Of a DNA stretch of 64,000 bases, positions 36,212-45,179 are shown in pieces. Numbering within the stretch: position 1 is the stretch's first letter; each line of letters opens with the position of its first letter. The position numbers and the translations under genes are program-made. Origin of the DNA: Natrinema salaciae (GTDB taxonomy: Archaea > Halobacteriota > Halobacteria > Halobacteriales > Natrialbaceae); the NCBI RefSeq assembly GCF_900110865.1, contig NZ_FOFD01000006.1:241858-305857 (forward strand), written 5' to 3'. The notes under the pieces were generated by a model that ran no database searches, was not told the DNA's origin, and worked only from the letters and a program-made list of their open reading frames with translations.

Positions 36212-37380
36212 CGGGCGACGGCTCCCCCGCCCCGGCCGAACGCGAGGACGAGGACGCCTTCGATCCGATCGCCTTCCTCGAGGCCGCCGTCCAGTACCCG
36301 TCCCACGACGGCGTGGGTCCGATGCGCGAGTACCTCCGCGAAACGCTCGCGGACCGCGGCCTCGAGGCTCGCGTCGACGACGGCGGGAACGTCCTCGCCA
36401 GCCGCGGCGTCCCAGCGGGCGAGGCCGAGACGCACGTCGTTTTGAACACGCACATCGATACGGTGTCTCCCCACGTCCCCTACGAGCGCGACGACGACGC
36501 CGTCGAAGCGGACGGGAGCGCCGTCGTTCGCGGCCGCGGGTCCTGCGACGCGAAGGGGCCGCTGGCCGCTCTCCTGTCCGCGTTCTTCGCAGTCGAGCCG
36601 ACCGACGGCCGCGTCACGCTCGCGGTCACGCCCGACGAGGAGGTGCTCTCGACGGGTGCCTACGCGCTGGTGTCGGGCGACGAGTCGCCGACCCGCGACG
36701 CGGACGCGGTGATCGTCGGCGAACCGACCGATCTCGACGTCTGTACGGCCGCGAAGGGACGGTTTCAGGGAACGATCCACCTGACGGGAGCGAACGCCCA
36801 CGCCGCCGAACCCGACACCGGCACGAACGCCGTCGCCGCCCTCGAGTCCGTCCTCGAGGCGGTTCGGACCGTCGACGAGCGCGCGGACGGGCCGCCGACC
36901 CACCCTCAGCTCGGTGCGGCGACGCTCACGCCGACCGTCGTCGAAGGCGGCGAGGCGACCAACCAGGTGCCCGCGGACTGCTCGCTGACGGTCGACCGCC
37001 GGAGCGTGCCGCCGGAGACGGCCGACGAGTTTCACGAGGCGCTGACCGCCCACCTGCGGGCCGCCGTTCCCGACGACGTCGGCGTCGAGTTCCGATTCAC
37101 CGATCGGCCGACGCCGTTCCTCGAGGCCTGGGACACCGACCCCGACGCGCGGATCGTCGACGTCCTCGCGGACGCGGCCGGCGGGGACGTGCGTCCGTTT
37201 ACCGCGGCGACGGAGGCCTCCTACTTCGCGGCGGACGCGCCGACGGTCGTCTTCGGCCCCGGCGTCCTCGCGGACGACGAGGGGGCCGTCGCGCACGCCC
37301 CGCGCGAGTACGTGCGAGTCGACGCCGTTCGCGAGGCGGCGCGGGCGCTCGAGGCGACACTCGCGACACTGCTCGAGTGA
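36208..37380 (+). CDS. dapE: succinyl-diaminopimelate desuccinylase (M20 peptidase)
   Basis: 390 residues from GTG 36208, overlapping the dapF stop. M20 metal motifs are clear: 'LNTHIDTVSPH', 'GRGSCDAKGPLAALL', 'AVTPDEEVLSTGAY' and 'IVGEPTDLDVCTAAKG'. Removes the succinyl group from N-succinyl-LL-DAP. Its place at the end of the dap cluster supports DapE over other M20 amidases. The aminotransferase step (DapC) is not encoded here. Confidence 0.9.
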   Translation: MTGDGSPAPAEREDEDAFDPIAFLEAAVQYPSHDGVGPMREYLRETLADRGLEARVDDGGNVLASRGVPAGEAETHVVLNTHIDTVSPHVPYERDDDAVEADGSAVVRGRGSCDAKGPLAALLSAFFAVEPTDGRVTLAVTPDEEVLSTGAYALVSGDESPTRDADAVIVGEPTDLDVCTAAKGRFQGTIHLTGANAHAAEPDTGTNAVAALESVLEAVRTVDERADGPPTHPQLGAATLTPTVVEGGEATNQVPADCSLTVDRRSVPPETADEFHEALTAHLRAAVPDDVGVEFRFTDRPTPFLEAWDTDPDARIVDVLADAAGGDVRPFTAATEASYFAADAPTVVFGPGVLADDEGAVAHAPREYVRVDAVREAARALEATLATLLE

Positions 37381-37478
37381 CGACGCGGGCGCTCGAGGCG
37401 TCGGTCCGACCACCGAGTGTCCGGTCTGATCGTCGGTAGCAGTCCATTTAACCGCCGCGTCGGTGTATCACGGAGTCC

Positions 37479-38552
37479 ATGAGTAGCGACTCGGAGACGG
37501 TCTCGCGGCCGGCCGACACGATGCGCGAACGCGTCGGCGAAACTCGCGTGAAGATCTGGTTCCTGATCAGCGCGAACCGCTGGCTCGTGACCGTCGTCAT
37601 TCTCGCGGGGACGTACGCGCTCCTCCTCGGATGCCACGTGTTCGGGCCGAGCACGTCGGGAAAACTCCTGGCGACGAGCAGTATCGTCTCGCTGTTCAGT
37701 TCGATGGTCATCGCCACGGTCACGAGCGTCACGCTCGTCCTGTCGATCTCGCAGTTCGTCCTCGCCGAGGAGATCGGCCCGCTCGGGGAACAGCGGGACC
37801 GAATGTCGAACGAGACCGAGTTCCGCGAGGAGATCGAGAGCGCCGCGGGTATCGGCGTCAGTCCGATCGAACCGTCCCGGTTTCTCGAGACGCTCATCGA
37901 AACGGCCGAGGCGCGTGCGAAGACGCTCAACGAGACGGTCACCGGACGCGCCGATTCGGACCAGTTCGACGAGATCGCCGCGTTCACCGACGGCCTCGTC
38001 GAACACAGCCGGACCGTCAGCGACGATCTGGAGGGGGCGGACTTCGGCTCCTTCGAGACGTTGCTCCCCGTTCTGAACTACAATTACTCGTGGAAGATAT
38101 TCACTGCGCGAACGCTCCGGGACGAGTACGCCGAATCGCTCTCGCCCGAGGCCGTGGCGGCGTTCGACGACCTGATCGAATCGCTGCGGTTCTTCGGTCC
38201 GGCGCGCGAACACTTCAAAACGCTCTACGTCCAGTGGGAGATCATCAACATCTCCCGCGGCGTCCTCTACGGTGCGATGCCGGCGCTGGCGGTCGCCGGC
38301 TACATGATGCTCGAGTTCGATCCCGCGAGGGTCACCGGGACGATGATCGGTATCAACAACGCCTATCTCCTCGTCAGTGCGCTCTACGTGATCACGCTCT
38401 CCCCGTTCGCCGTGTTGCTCGCGTACCTCCTCCGCGTGCTCACCGTCATGAAGCGGACGCTCGCCATCGGACCGTTCATCCTGCGGGAAACGAAGCACCT
38501 GGAGGGGACTCGCAACGCGGCGTCGAGCGATAGCCAGTCGACGGATCGATGA
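37479..38552 (+). CDS. conserved haloarchaeal membrane protein
   Basis: 357 residues. Two N-terminal membrane helices ('WLVTVVILAGTYALLLGCHVF' start and 'SSMVIATVTSVTLVLSISQFVL'), a central soluble region of about 150 residues with coiled-coil character ('FLETLIETAEARAKTLNETV'), then two C-terminal helices near residues 260-310. No catalytic motif is recognised. Its layout suits a membrane sensor or scaffold, but function is unknown. It follows dapE by 98 bp and probably has its own promoter. Confidence 0.8.
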   Translation: MSSDSETVSRPADTMRERVGETRVKIWFLISANRWLVTVVILAGTYALLLGCHVFGPSTSGKLLATSSIVSLFSSMVIATVTSVTLVLSISQFVLAEEIGPLGEQRDRMSNETEFREEIESAAGIGVSPIEPSRFLETLIETAEARAKTLNETVTGRADSDQFDEIAAFTDGLVEHSRTVSDDLEGADFGSFETLLPVLNYNYSWKIFTARTLRDEYAESLSPEAVAAFDDLIESLRFFGPAREHFKTLYVQWEIINISRGVLYGAMPALAVAGYMMLEFDPARVTGTMIGINNAYLLVSALYVITLSPFAVLLAYLLRVLTVMKRTLAIGPFILRETKHLEGTRNAASSDSQSTDR

Positions 38553-38645
38553 CGACTCGACGCGGCTCGGTGGAGCCGGCTCCGCAGTCACCGCTCTCCG
38601 GTCGCCGTCCTCGATTCGACCGACAGGGTCGAGCGGCCCTCGCAG

Positions 38646-38909
38646 TCAGGTCACGAGTGGGAGGACCCCCGTGATGATGACGACGAGCGCACAGAGCGCG
38701 ACGAACCAGACGATTCGCTCGTCGGGGACGACCGGTTCGTCGACGACCGCGACGTCGTAGATGACGGTGGCGACCATTCCGATGCCAGCGATCGCCTGCA
38801 AGAGCGGAACGAGAGTCCCGCCGCTCGGGCCGAGCGTCGCCAGGCCCCGGATTCCGAGGGCGCCGCCGCAGATGGCGATCGACGTCTGATAGAGGAGGGC
38901 TTCGCGCAT
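38646..38909 (-). CDS. small membrane protein (three helices)
   Basis: 87 residues with three hydrophobic segments: around residues 7-27, 33-52 ('LLQAIAGIGMVATVIYDVAV') and 67-86 ('IVWFVALCALVVIITGVLPL'). A short charged loop 'DEPVVPDERI' lies before the last helix. Family unknown to me. It follows the EamA gene pair in the same direction. Confidence 0.65.
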   Translation of the reverse strand: MREALLYQTSIAICGGALGIRGLATLGPSGGTLVPLLQAIAGIGMVATVIYDVAVVDEPVVPDERIVWFVALCALVVIITGVLPLVT

Positions 38910-39138
38910 AAGGATAATATTTTGACATGGATAGGAATACGTTCCGTTTCGCGGCCGTCGAGCCGACGGCTCCCGTCACGAATCGTCGGTCCGGAGCCGT
39001 GACGTCGTGCGATCGAGCCCCGCGAACCACTCGCCGTCGCGGCGGGACGGGCGAGCCCGCCGGTCCGGTCGGATTGCGGCGGCCGACTCCGTTCCGACTC
39101 GAGACGCGTCCGGCAGCGGCGCAGTGGCGTCTCACTCC

Positions 39139-39555
39139 TCACACGGACATCAGCGCGATCGCCAGCACGCTCAGCGCGATGGCGGCGATCTTGCGGCCGG
39201 TGACGGTTTCGTCGAAGGCGACGATGCCCACCAGCGAACTGATGACGATGAAGAGCCCGTAGATCGGGACGACGATGCTCACCGGGCCGAGCGCGAGCGC
39301 TCGGTAGTAGGTCAGCAGGCCGACGGTTAGCAAGACGCCCATCGCGACGATGTACGGCGTCCGGGGATGGCGGAGGTACGGGCGCACCGGATGACCGCGG
39401 TAGACGATCACGAGACCGACGGTCACGAACATGACGGCGTTCGAGAGGAACACGGCGAGCGTGCTGGGGAGCTCCGTCATCGCGACCGAGAGCAGCGGCG
39501 CGACCAGACTGTACGCCAGACACGCGACGACCGAGAGGCCGAGATAGCGCCGCAT
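39139..39555 (-). CDS. EamA/DMT-family half-size transporter, second of a pair
   Basis: 138 residues with about five membrane helices; 'YYRALALGPVSIVVPIYGLFIV' is the EamA-type motif region. Full EamA carriers have ten helices in two repeats, so this half-size protein should pair with the equally small neighbour. Its ATG overlaps the stop of the upstream gene (TGATG on the minus strand), indicating coupled synthesis. Substrate unknown. Confidence 0.85.
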   Translation of the reverse strand: MRRYLGLSVVACLAYSLVAPLLSVAMTELPSTLAVFLSNAVMFVTVGLVIVYRGHPVRPYLRHPRTPYIVAMGVLLTVGLLTYYRALALGPVSIVVPIYGLFIVISSLVGIVAFDETVTGRKIAAIALSVLAIALMSV

Positions 39556-39977
39556 CACTCCGCCCCTCCGGCCGCGAGGTAGATCGCGATCGCGGCGACG
39601 ACGATGCCGGCGACGCGGGTCGCGGTCAACTCCTCGCCGAGAACCGCGATGCCGATGATCGAGCTCCCGACGATAAAGAGGCCGTAAATCGGGACGACGA
39701 CGCTCACGGGGCCGTCCTCGAGGGCCTGATAGTACGCGAGGATACCCGTCGAGAGGAAGAGGCCGGCGACGTAGACGATGCCCGCCGACGGCGTCGTCGC
39801 GTCGGCGGGGCGGCCGGTGCTCGTGGTGACGAGGACGACGGCGGTCAGGCAGAGGAAGATCGTCGTCGAGAGGAAGAGCGCGACCGCGGGCGGCACGTCC
39901 GTCGTCACGACGCTCGTCAGCGGTGCCATCAGGCCGTACGCGACGAGTGCGACGATCACCCACAGCAGATACTCCAT
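39555..39977 (-). CDS. EamA/DMT-family half-size transporter, first of a pair
   Basis: 140 residues with about five helices, sharing 'YYQALEDGPVSVVVPIYGLFIV' with its neighbour; the two genes clearly arose by duplication. Start 'MEYLLWVIVALVAYGLMAPL'. Likely forms a heterodimer with the downstream subunit, as paired small multidrug-resistance proteins do (inference). Confidence 0.85.
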   Translation of the reverse strand: MEYLLWVIVALVAYGLMAPLTSVVTTDVPPAVALFLSTTIFLCLTAVVLVTTSTGRPADATTPSAGIVYVAGLFLSTGILAYYQALEDGPVSVVVPIYGLFIVGSSIIGIAVLGEELTATRVAGIVVAAIAIYLAAGGAE

Positions 39978-40088
39978 ACGAGCCCTCGGATAACGGCGAC
40001 CTATACTGTCACGATCCCGGAACCGCGTGCCGGGACCGCGGCTGTAATCCGAAACCGCGATCGGCGATCCGAAACCGGGCCCTGCGAC

Positions 40089-41474
40089 CTACTCGAGGTC
40101 GTCGACCAGTTCGCTCGCGACGCCGGTGTAGCCCACCGGCGTCAGCGCGTGTAGCTCCTCGCGGACGTCTTCGTCGACGTCTAGCTCGTCGAACATCTCG
40201 CGGAAGTCCTCGAGGCTCACGTCCTTGCCGCGAGTCACGGCCTTGACGCGCTCGTAGGCGTCCTCCTGCCCTTCCCGGCGGAGGATCGTCTGGACGGCCT
40301 CGCCGACGATCTCGGGGGTGTTCTCGAGGGCCTCGCGCATGACCTGCTCGTTGGGGACGACTTTCGAGAGGCCCGACGCGGTCTTGCCGTAGGCGATCAG
40401 GCAGTGGGCGAAGGCGCCGCCGATGTTTCGCTTGACCGTCGAGTCGGAGAGGTCCCGCTGGAGCCGGGAGGTGGTGACGTAGTCGGCGAGAAATCCGAGG
40501 TCCGAGTTCGCCTTCGAGAGGTTGCCCTCGCTGTTCTCGAAGTCGATCGGGTTGACCTTGTGTGGCATCGTCGACGAGCCGGTCTCGCCCTCGACGGCCT
40601 CCTGCCCGAGGTAGCGGTCGGAGACGTAGAGCCACATATCCAGATCGAGGTCGAGCAGGACGTCGTTCGCGCCGCGGAACGCGTCGAACAGCGCGGCGAG
40701 GTCGTCACAGGGGTTGACCTGCGTCGTCAGCGGTTCGAACTCGAGGCCCAGGCCCGTCACGAACTCCCGCGCGAACGCCGGCCAGTCGACGTCGGGATAG
40801 GCCGCGACGTGGGCCGCGTAGGTTCCCGACGCGCCGCCGAGCTTGCCGCTGAGCCGGTCGGTCGCCCGTCGAATCCGTCCGGTCGCTCGACCCAGCCGCG
40901 AGGCGTAGACGGCCATCTCCTTGCCGAAGGTCGTCGGCGTGGCGGGCTGGCCGTGGGTGCGCGCGAGCATCGGGAGGTCCCGGTAGTCACGCGCCATCTC
41001 CGCGAGGGCGTTCCGCACGCCGTACAGTTCGGGCAGCAGCACCTCGTCGACGGCGTCGCGGACGAGCAGCCGGTGGGCGAGGTTGTTCACGTCCTCGCTG
41101 GTCAGCCCGAAGTGGATCCACGCCGAGGCGTCGCTGTCTTCGGGGAGTCGGTGGCGGACGAAGTACTCGACGGCCTTCACGTCGTGGTTCGTCGCGTCGA
41201 ACCCGGCGTGGCCCTCCGTCTCGAGTTTCTTGATCAGCCGCGCGTCCTCCTCGGCGAAGTGGTCGTACAGCCCGCGCAGCCGGTCTCGCTCCTCGAGGTC
41301 GAGTTCGAGCGGGGTCGCCTCGAGGTCGGCCAGCGCGATCAGGTACTCGACTTCGACGCGAACGCGGGCGCGCATGAGGGCGGCCTCGCTCGCGTACGGC
41401 GACAGCGGTGCGGTCCGACCGTCGTACCGGCCGTCCAGCGGCGAAACGGCGTACAGGGCGTCGGTCTCGGTCAT
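40089..41474 (-). CDS. purB: adenylosuccinate lyase
   Basis: 461 residues from ATG 41474. Fumarase/aspartase-superfamily signature 'GSSTMPHKVNPIDFENSEGN' carries the catalytic Ser loop. 'FGLTSEDVNNLAHRLLVRDAV' and 'ARTHGQPATPTTFGKEMAV' (catalytic His) are also present. Acts twice in purine synthesis: SAICAR to AICAR plus fumarate, and adenylosuccinate to AMP. It is divergent from the purN-purH fusion, whose substrate AICAR it produces. A longer open frame upstream (to about 43283) is antisense to that gene and not coding. Confidence 0.96.
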   Translation of the reverse strand: MTETDALYAVSPLDGRYDGRTAPLSPYASEAALMRARVRVEVEYLIALADLEATPLELDLEERDRLRGLYDHFAEEDARLIKKLETEGHAGFDATNHDVKAVEYFVRHRLPEDSDASAWIHFGLTSEDVNNLAHRLLVRDAVDEVLLPELYGVRNALAEMARDYRDLPMLARTHGQPATPTTFGKEMAVYASRLGRATGRIRRATDRLSGKLGGASGTYAAHVAAYPDVDWPAFAREFVTGLGLEFEPLTTQVNPCDDLAALFDAFRGANDVLLDLDLDMWLYVSDRYLGQEAVEGETGSSTMPHKVNPIDFENSEGNLSKANSDLGFLADYVTTSRLQRDLSDSTVKRNIGGAFAHCLIAYGKTASGLSKVVPNEQVMREALENTPEIVGEAVQTILRREGQEDAYERVKAVTRGKDVSLEDFREMFDELDVDEDVREELHALTPVGYTGVASELVDDLE

Positions 41475-41651
41475 CGGTGCGAACCTGTCCAGCACGGTGC
41501 AAAAGCGTATCGAAACCCGGAGCGCCCGATGCCACGAGCGTGCATACCTCTCCGAATCAGCTCTCGAATTCCGCTGTAACGATACACGAACGTGGATATG
41601 TTGCCCGCGGAGACCGCAACCACTTTGCCGCTCGCGGGCGGGAGTCCGACC

Positions 41652-43289
41652 ATGACGCGAATCGCCGGGATGGCCGGCAACCGAGGGCGCAACCTGTTGA
41701 ACATCGCCGACCGACGGCCGGGCGGAGCCGAGTTCGCCGTCGTCCTGACGAACAGCGAGGACGCGCCGGTGCTCGAGGCCGCCGCCGAGCGCGGGATTCC
41801 GACCGAAGTCGTCCCGCTCGAGGACGGGATGAGCCGCCGCGAGCACGAGGAGGCGGTGCTCGAGGCCCTCTCGGGCTACGAGTTCGACCTCGTCTGTCTG
41901 GACGGCTACATGCGGATCCTCTCGGACACCTTCCTCGACGAGGCTCCCACGACGCTGAACGTCCACCCCGCGTTGCTGCCGTCGTTCCCCGGCATGGACG
42001 CGTGGAGCGACGCGCTCGAAGCGGGCGTCTCGGTGACGGGCTGTACGGTCCACGTCGTCACGGACGCGACCGACGAGGACGGTGCGGTCGTCGAGAGCGA
42101 GGTCGACGGCGGCCCGATCGTCACGCAGGAGCCGATCCCGGTCTACGAGGGGGACGACGAGGACGGCCTGAAGGCGCGGGTGCTGTACGAGGGCGAGTTC
42201 CGCGCCTACCCCCGCGCGGTGAAGTGGTTCGCAGAGGGTGCGATCGACGTGGATCTCGAGGCGGGCGAGGTCGCCGTCGACGCCGACGTCGCGAGCACTG
42301 ACGCTGATGACCACGACGGACTGCCGGCCCGTCGGCTGGTCTCCGACGACCGCGCGAACACGCTTCGCTACGGGGAAAACCCCCATCAGGACGCCGCGGT
42401 CTACACCGACTACACCTGCGACGAGGCCAGCGTCGTCCACGCCGATCAGTTGAACGAGGGCGCGAAGGCGCTCAGCTACAACAACTACAACGACGCCGAC
42501 GGGGCGCTCAACCTGATCAAGGAGTTCGACGAGCCCGCGGCGGCGGTCATCAAGCACACCAATCCGGCGGGCTGTGCGACCGCCGACTCGCTGGCCGAGG
42601 CCTACGAGAAGGCCCTCTCGACGGACCCGATGAGCGCCTTCGGCGGGATCGTCGCCCTGAACCGCGAGTGCGACGCCGAGACGGCCGAGCAGATCGTCGA
42701 CTCGTTCAAGGAGGTCGTCGTCGCGCCCGGTTACACGGACGACGCGCTCGAGGTGCTCTTCGAGAAGGAGAATCTCCGCGTGCTCGACGTCGGCGAACTC
42801 GGCGAGCGCACGGAGCGGTTCACGGAAAAGCCGCTCGTCGGCGGTCGCCTCGTCCAGGAACGGGACCTGCAGTCGATCTCGGCCGACGACCTCGAGGTCG
42901 TCACCGAGCGCGAGCCCACCGACGCGGAACTCGAGACGATGGCCTTCGCGTGGCAGACGCTCAAGCACGTCAAGTCCAACGGGATCTGCTTCGCGGACGG
43001 GACCGAGACGGTCGGTATCGGGATGGGGCAGGTCTCCCGCGTCGACGCGGTGCGACTGGCCGCGATGAAGGCGGACGAACACGCCGAGGGGAAGGACGCC
43101 GCGGGCGCGGTCATGGCGTCGGACGCGTTCTTCCCGTTCCCGGACGGCATCGAGGAGGCCGCCGAGGCCGGCATCGAGGCGGTCGTCCAGCCCGGCGGCT
43201 CGGTCAACGACGAGGACGTGATCGAGGCCGCAGACGAGCACGGGATGGCGATGGCGTTTACGGGACAGCGGAGCTTCCGGCACGATTGA
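41652..43289 (+). CDS. purH: PurN-PurH fusion: GAR transformylase plus AICAR transformylase
   Basis: 545 residues. Residues 1-200 are PurN-like: 'RIAGMAGNRGRNLLNIADRR', 'LVCLDGYMRILSD', 'LNVHPALLPSFPGMDAW' (N-H-D catalytic set) and 'GCTVHVVTDATDEDGAVV'. Residues ~225-545 are the AICAR transformylase half of PurH: 'RYGENPHQDAAVY', 'ALSYNNYNDADGA', 'AVIKHTNPAGCA', 'FGGIVALN' and the C-terminal 'FTGQRSFRHD'. The usual IMP cyclohydrolase domain of PurH is absent, replaced by PurN. Both steps transfer formyl groups from 10-formyl-THF. Confidence 0.95.
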   Translation: MTRIAGMAGNRGRNLLNIADRRPGGAEFAVVLTNSEDAPVLEAAAERGIPTEVVPLEDGMSRREHEEAVLEALSGYEFDLVCLDGYMRILSDTFLDEAPTTLNVHPALLPSFPGMDAWSDALEAGVSVTGCTVHVVTDATDEDGAVVESEVDGGPIVTQEPIPVYEGDDEDGLKARVLYEGEFRAYPRAVKWFAEGAIDVDLEAGEVAVDADVASTDADDHDGLPARRLVSDDRANTLRYGENPHQDAAVYTDYTCDEASVVHADQLNEGAKALSYNNYNDADGALNLIKEFDEPAAAVIKHTNPAGCATADSLAEAYEKALSTDPMSAFGGIVALNRECDAETAEQIVDSFKEVVVAPGYTDDALEVLFEKENLRVLDVGELGERTERFTEKPLVGGRLVQERDLQSISADDLEVVTEREPTDAELETMAFAWQTLKHVKSNGICFADGTETVGIGMGQVSRVDAVRLAAMKADEHAEGKDAAGAVMASDAFFPFPDGIEEAAEAGIEAVVQPGGSVNDEDVIEAADEHGMAMAFTGQRSFRHD

Positions 43290-43308
43290 CGAACGGCGTC
43301 GTTCCGAA

Positions 43309-43314
43309 TTTTTT
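43309..43314 (+). terminator. oligo-T terminator of the purN-purH gene
   Basis: Six consecutive T residues lie 20 bases after the stop codon, the usual archaeal intrinsic termination signal. Confidence 0.5.
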
Positions 43315-43395
43315 GCGCGAGGTCGTCGTGGACGGCGCGACGGTACACCCGTCTCGAGCGATCCGTTCGCACCGACCCGCGATCCGAATCCGCTA

Positions 43396-43401
43396 GTTTT
43401 A
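43396..43401 (+). promoter_or_regulatory. TATA box upstream of the leader ORF / glycerate kinase unit
   Basis: GTTTTA is centred about 28 bases before the ATG at 43427. This spacing points to a transcript starting at that ATG rather than at the kinase start codon. Confidence 0.5.
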
Positions 43402-43426
43402 GCGGCTCGCGAAAGATCGCTCGTCT

Positions 43427-43567
43427 ATGAAGGTGACCGGCCCCGTCTATCGAGCCGCGGCCTCGAGGATGGCAGCGTCGCGCGTTCGACTCGGATTCGA
43501 GAGCAGCGATTCCCCGAGCGTCGATGACCGTGATCGAGCAGTGTCGGCTCCGGGTGGTCGCGCGTGA
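43427..43567 (+). CDS. possible 46-residue leader ORF overlapping glycerate kinase start
   Basis: ATG 43427 lies at the correct distance from a TATA box, and the frame ends with a TGA overlapping the GTG start of the kinase (GTGA). The product starts 'MKVTGPVYRAAASRMAASRV' and resembles no family I know. Either it is a real leader peptide whose translation is coupled to the kinase, or it is untranslated leader. Weak support. Confidence 0.3.
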   Translation: MKVTGPVYRAAASRMAASRVRLGFESSDSPSVDDRDRAVSAPGGRA

Positions 43568-44934
43568 TCGCGGACCGCGACCGCCTCGCCGCGAGCGAGG
43601 CCCGCGACGTGGCCCTCGAGTGCGTCGAAGCCGGTATCGAGGCGGGCCATCCGCGAACGGTCGTTCGGGACGCCGTGGCGCTCGAGGGAGAGACACTCTC
43701 CGTCGCGGACGCGACGTACGAACTCCGCGAGTACGACGAGCTCGTCGTCCTCGGCGGGGGCAACGCGGCGGCGCACGTCGCCGTCGCGCTCGAGGAGAGA
43801 CTGGGTGACCGGCTCGATCGCGGGGTCGTCGTCACGGACGATCCGGTCGAAACGGAGCGCGTGAGCGTTCGGGAGGGCGACCACCCGGTCCCGAGCGAGC
43901 GCGGCGTCGCGAGCACGCGCGAGGTGCTCGAGACAGCGGACGCCGCGGACGAAGAGACGCTCGTGCTCGCGGCGATTACCGGCGGCGGCAGCGCGCTCAT
44001 GCCCGCTCCTGCGGGGGACGTCTCCCTGACGGATCTCCAGTCGACCACCGACGCCCTGCTCGCGAGCGGGGCCGACATCCACGAGATCAACGCGGTCCGC
44101 AAGCACCTCTCGGCGCTGAAGGGCGGCCGACTGGCGCGCCGGGCCGCCCCCGCGACGGTCGCCTCGCTGATCCTGAGCGACGTCGTCGGGAACGATCTGA
44201 GCGTGATCGCCAGCGGTCCGGTCGCGCCCGACGCGTCGACGTTCGACGACGCGCTGGCCGTCCTCGAGCGGTACGAGATCGACGCGCCCGACGCCGTCTC
44301 GGCCCGCCTCGAGCGCGGCGCGGCCGGCGAGGTCGCGGACACGCCGGGCCCGGACGATCCGGCGTTCGAGACCGTCTCGAACCACGTCGTGGCCGACGGA
44401 CTGACCGTCCTCGAGGCGGCCCGCGACGCGGCGGTCGAACGGGGGTACGAGACGCTCGTGCTCTCCTCGCGGGTCCGCGGCGAGGCCCGCGACGCCGCCG
44501 TGACCCATATCGCGGTCGCGGAAGAGGCTCGCGCCTCCGGGACGCCGGTCTCGCCGCCGGCCGTCGTTCTCTCCGGCGGCGAGACGACGGTAACGATTCG
44601 AGGCGACGGGACGGGCGGTCCCAGTCAGGAGTTCGCGACGAGCGCGGCGCTCGAACTCGCGAGCAGCAGCGACGAGCGCGGCGAGCGAAGCGGGACCGAA
44701 CCCGGAAGCGGGGGCGAGATCACGGTCGCCGCGGTCGACACGGACGGGATCGACGGCGCGACCGACGCGGCCGGCGCACTGGTCGACGAAACGACCGTCG
44801 AGGACCCCGATGCGGCGCGCGACGCCCTCGCGGAAAACGACGTCTATCCGTATCTCGCGTCGCGCGACGCCCTGATTTCCACGGGGCCGACCGGAACGAA
44901 TCTGAACGATCTGCGGGTGCTGGTCGTCCGCTAG
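43564..44934 (+). CDS. glycerate 2-kinase (GckA/MOFRL family)
   Basis: 456 residues. DUF4147 N-domain with 'VVLGGGNAAAHVAVALE', 'ITGGGSALMPAPAGD' and 'EINAVRKHLSALKGGRLAR'; C-terminal MOFRL domain with 'SGGETTVTIRGDGTGGPSQE' and 'AVDTDGIDGATDAAGALVD'. Phosphorylates D-glycerate to 2-phosphoglycerate. An in-frame stop at 43531 excludes longer starts, so GTG 43564 is the first possible start codon; the next residues 'IADRDRLAASEARDVAL' match the family N-terminus. Confidence 0.92.
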   Translation: MIADRDRLAASEARDVALECVEAGIEAGHPRTVVRDAVALEGETLSVADATYELREYDELVVLGGGNAAAHVAVALEERLGDRLDRGVVVTDDPVETERVSVREGDHPVPSERGVASTREVLETADAADEETLVLAAITGGGSALMPAPAGDVSLTDLQSTTDALLASGADIHEINAVRKHLSALKGGRLARRAAPATVASLILSDVVGNDLSVIASGPVAPDASTFDDALAVLERYEIDAPDAVSARLERGAAGEVADTPGPDDPAFETVSNHVVADGLTVLEAARDAAVERGYETLVLSSRVRGEARDAAVTHIAVAEEARASGTPVSPPAVVLSGGETTVTIRGDGTGGPSQEFATSAALELASSSDERGERSGTEPGSGGEITVAAVDTDGIDGATDAAGALVDETTVEDPDAARDALAENDVYPYLASRDALISTGPTGTNLNDLRVLVVR

Positions 44935-44937
44935 ACG

Positions 44938-45134
44938 CTAGAAGCTCGTTCCCGCGGTTCGGCGGACGACGATCCAGACGGTGCTCGAGACGCCGAGCAC
45001 CAGCGTCGCGGGCGTCCAGTCCGGGGAGGCCGTCCCCGTCTCCACGTCGGCAAACTCCGTGATGATCCACAGGAGGAGTCGTTCGCGTGGCTGACGGTCG
45101 TGCTCCCGGCACCGATCGCGAGGATGGTGAACAC
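44938..45134 (-). pseudogene. small two-helix membrane protein broken by a frameshift
   Basis: From GTG 45134 the first frame reads 'VFTILAIGAGSTTVSHAN' and then loses sense. A different frame continues with 'LLLWIITEFADVETGTASPD' and a second helix 'TLVLGVSSTVWIVVRR' to a stop at 44938. Adding one base near 45070 joins them into one coherent protein of about 65-80 residues. So it is either a recent pseudogene or a sequence error. It lies directly behind the amidohydrolase gene. Confidence 0.6.
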
Positions 45135-45179
45135 CAGGACGGTCCGATCGATCGATTCGGAACGGCGCGTGACCGACGC

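Noticed and set aside
41475..43283. Apparent 600-codon N-terminal extension of purB
   Set aside because: This part is antisense to the purN-purH gene; the normal PurB start is ATG 41474.
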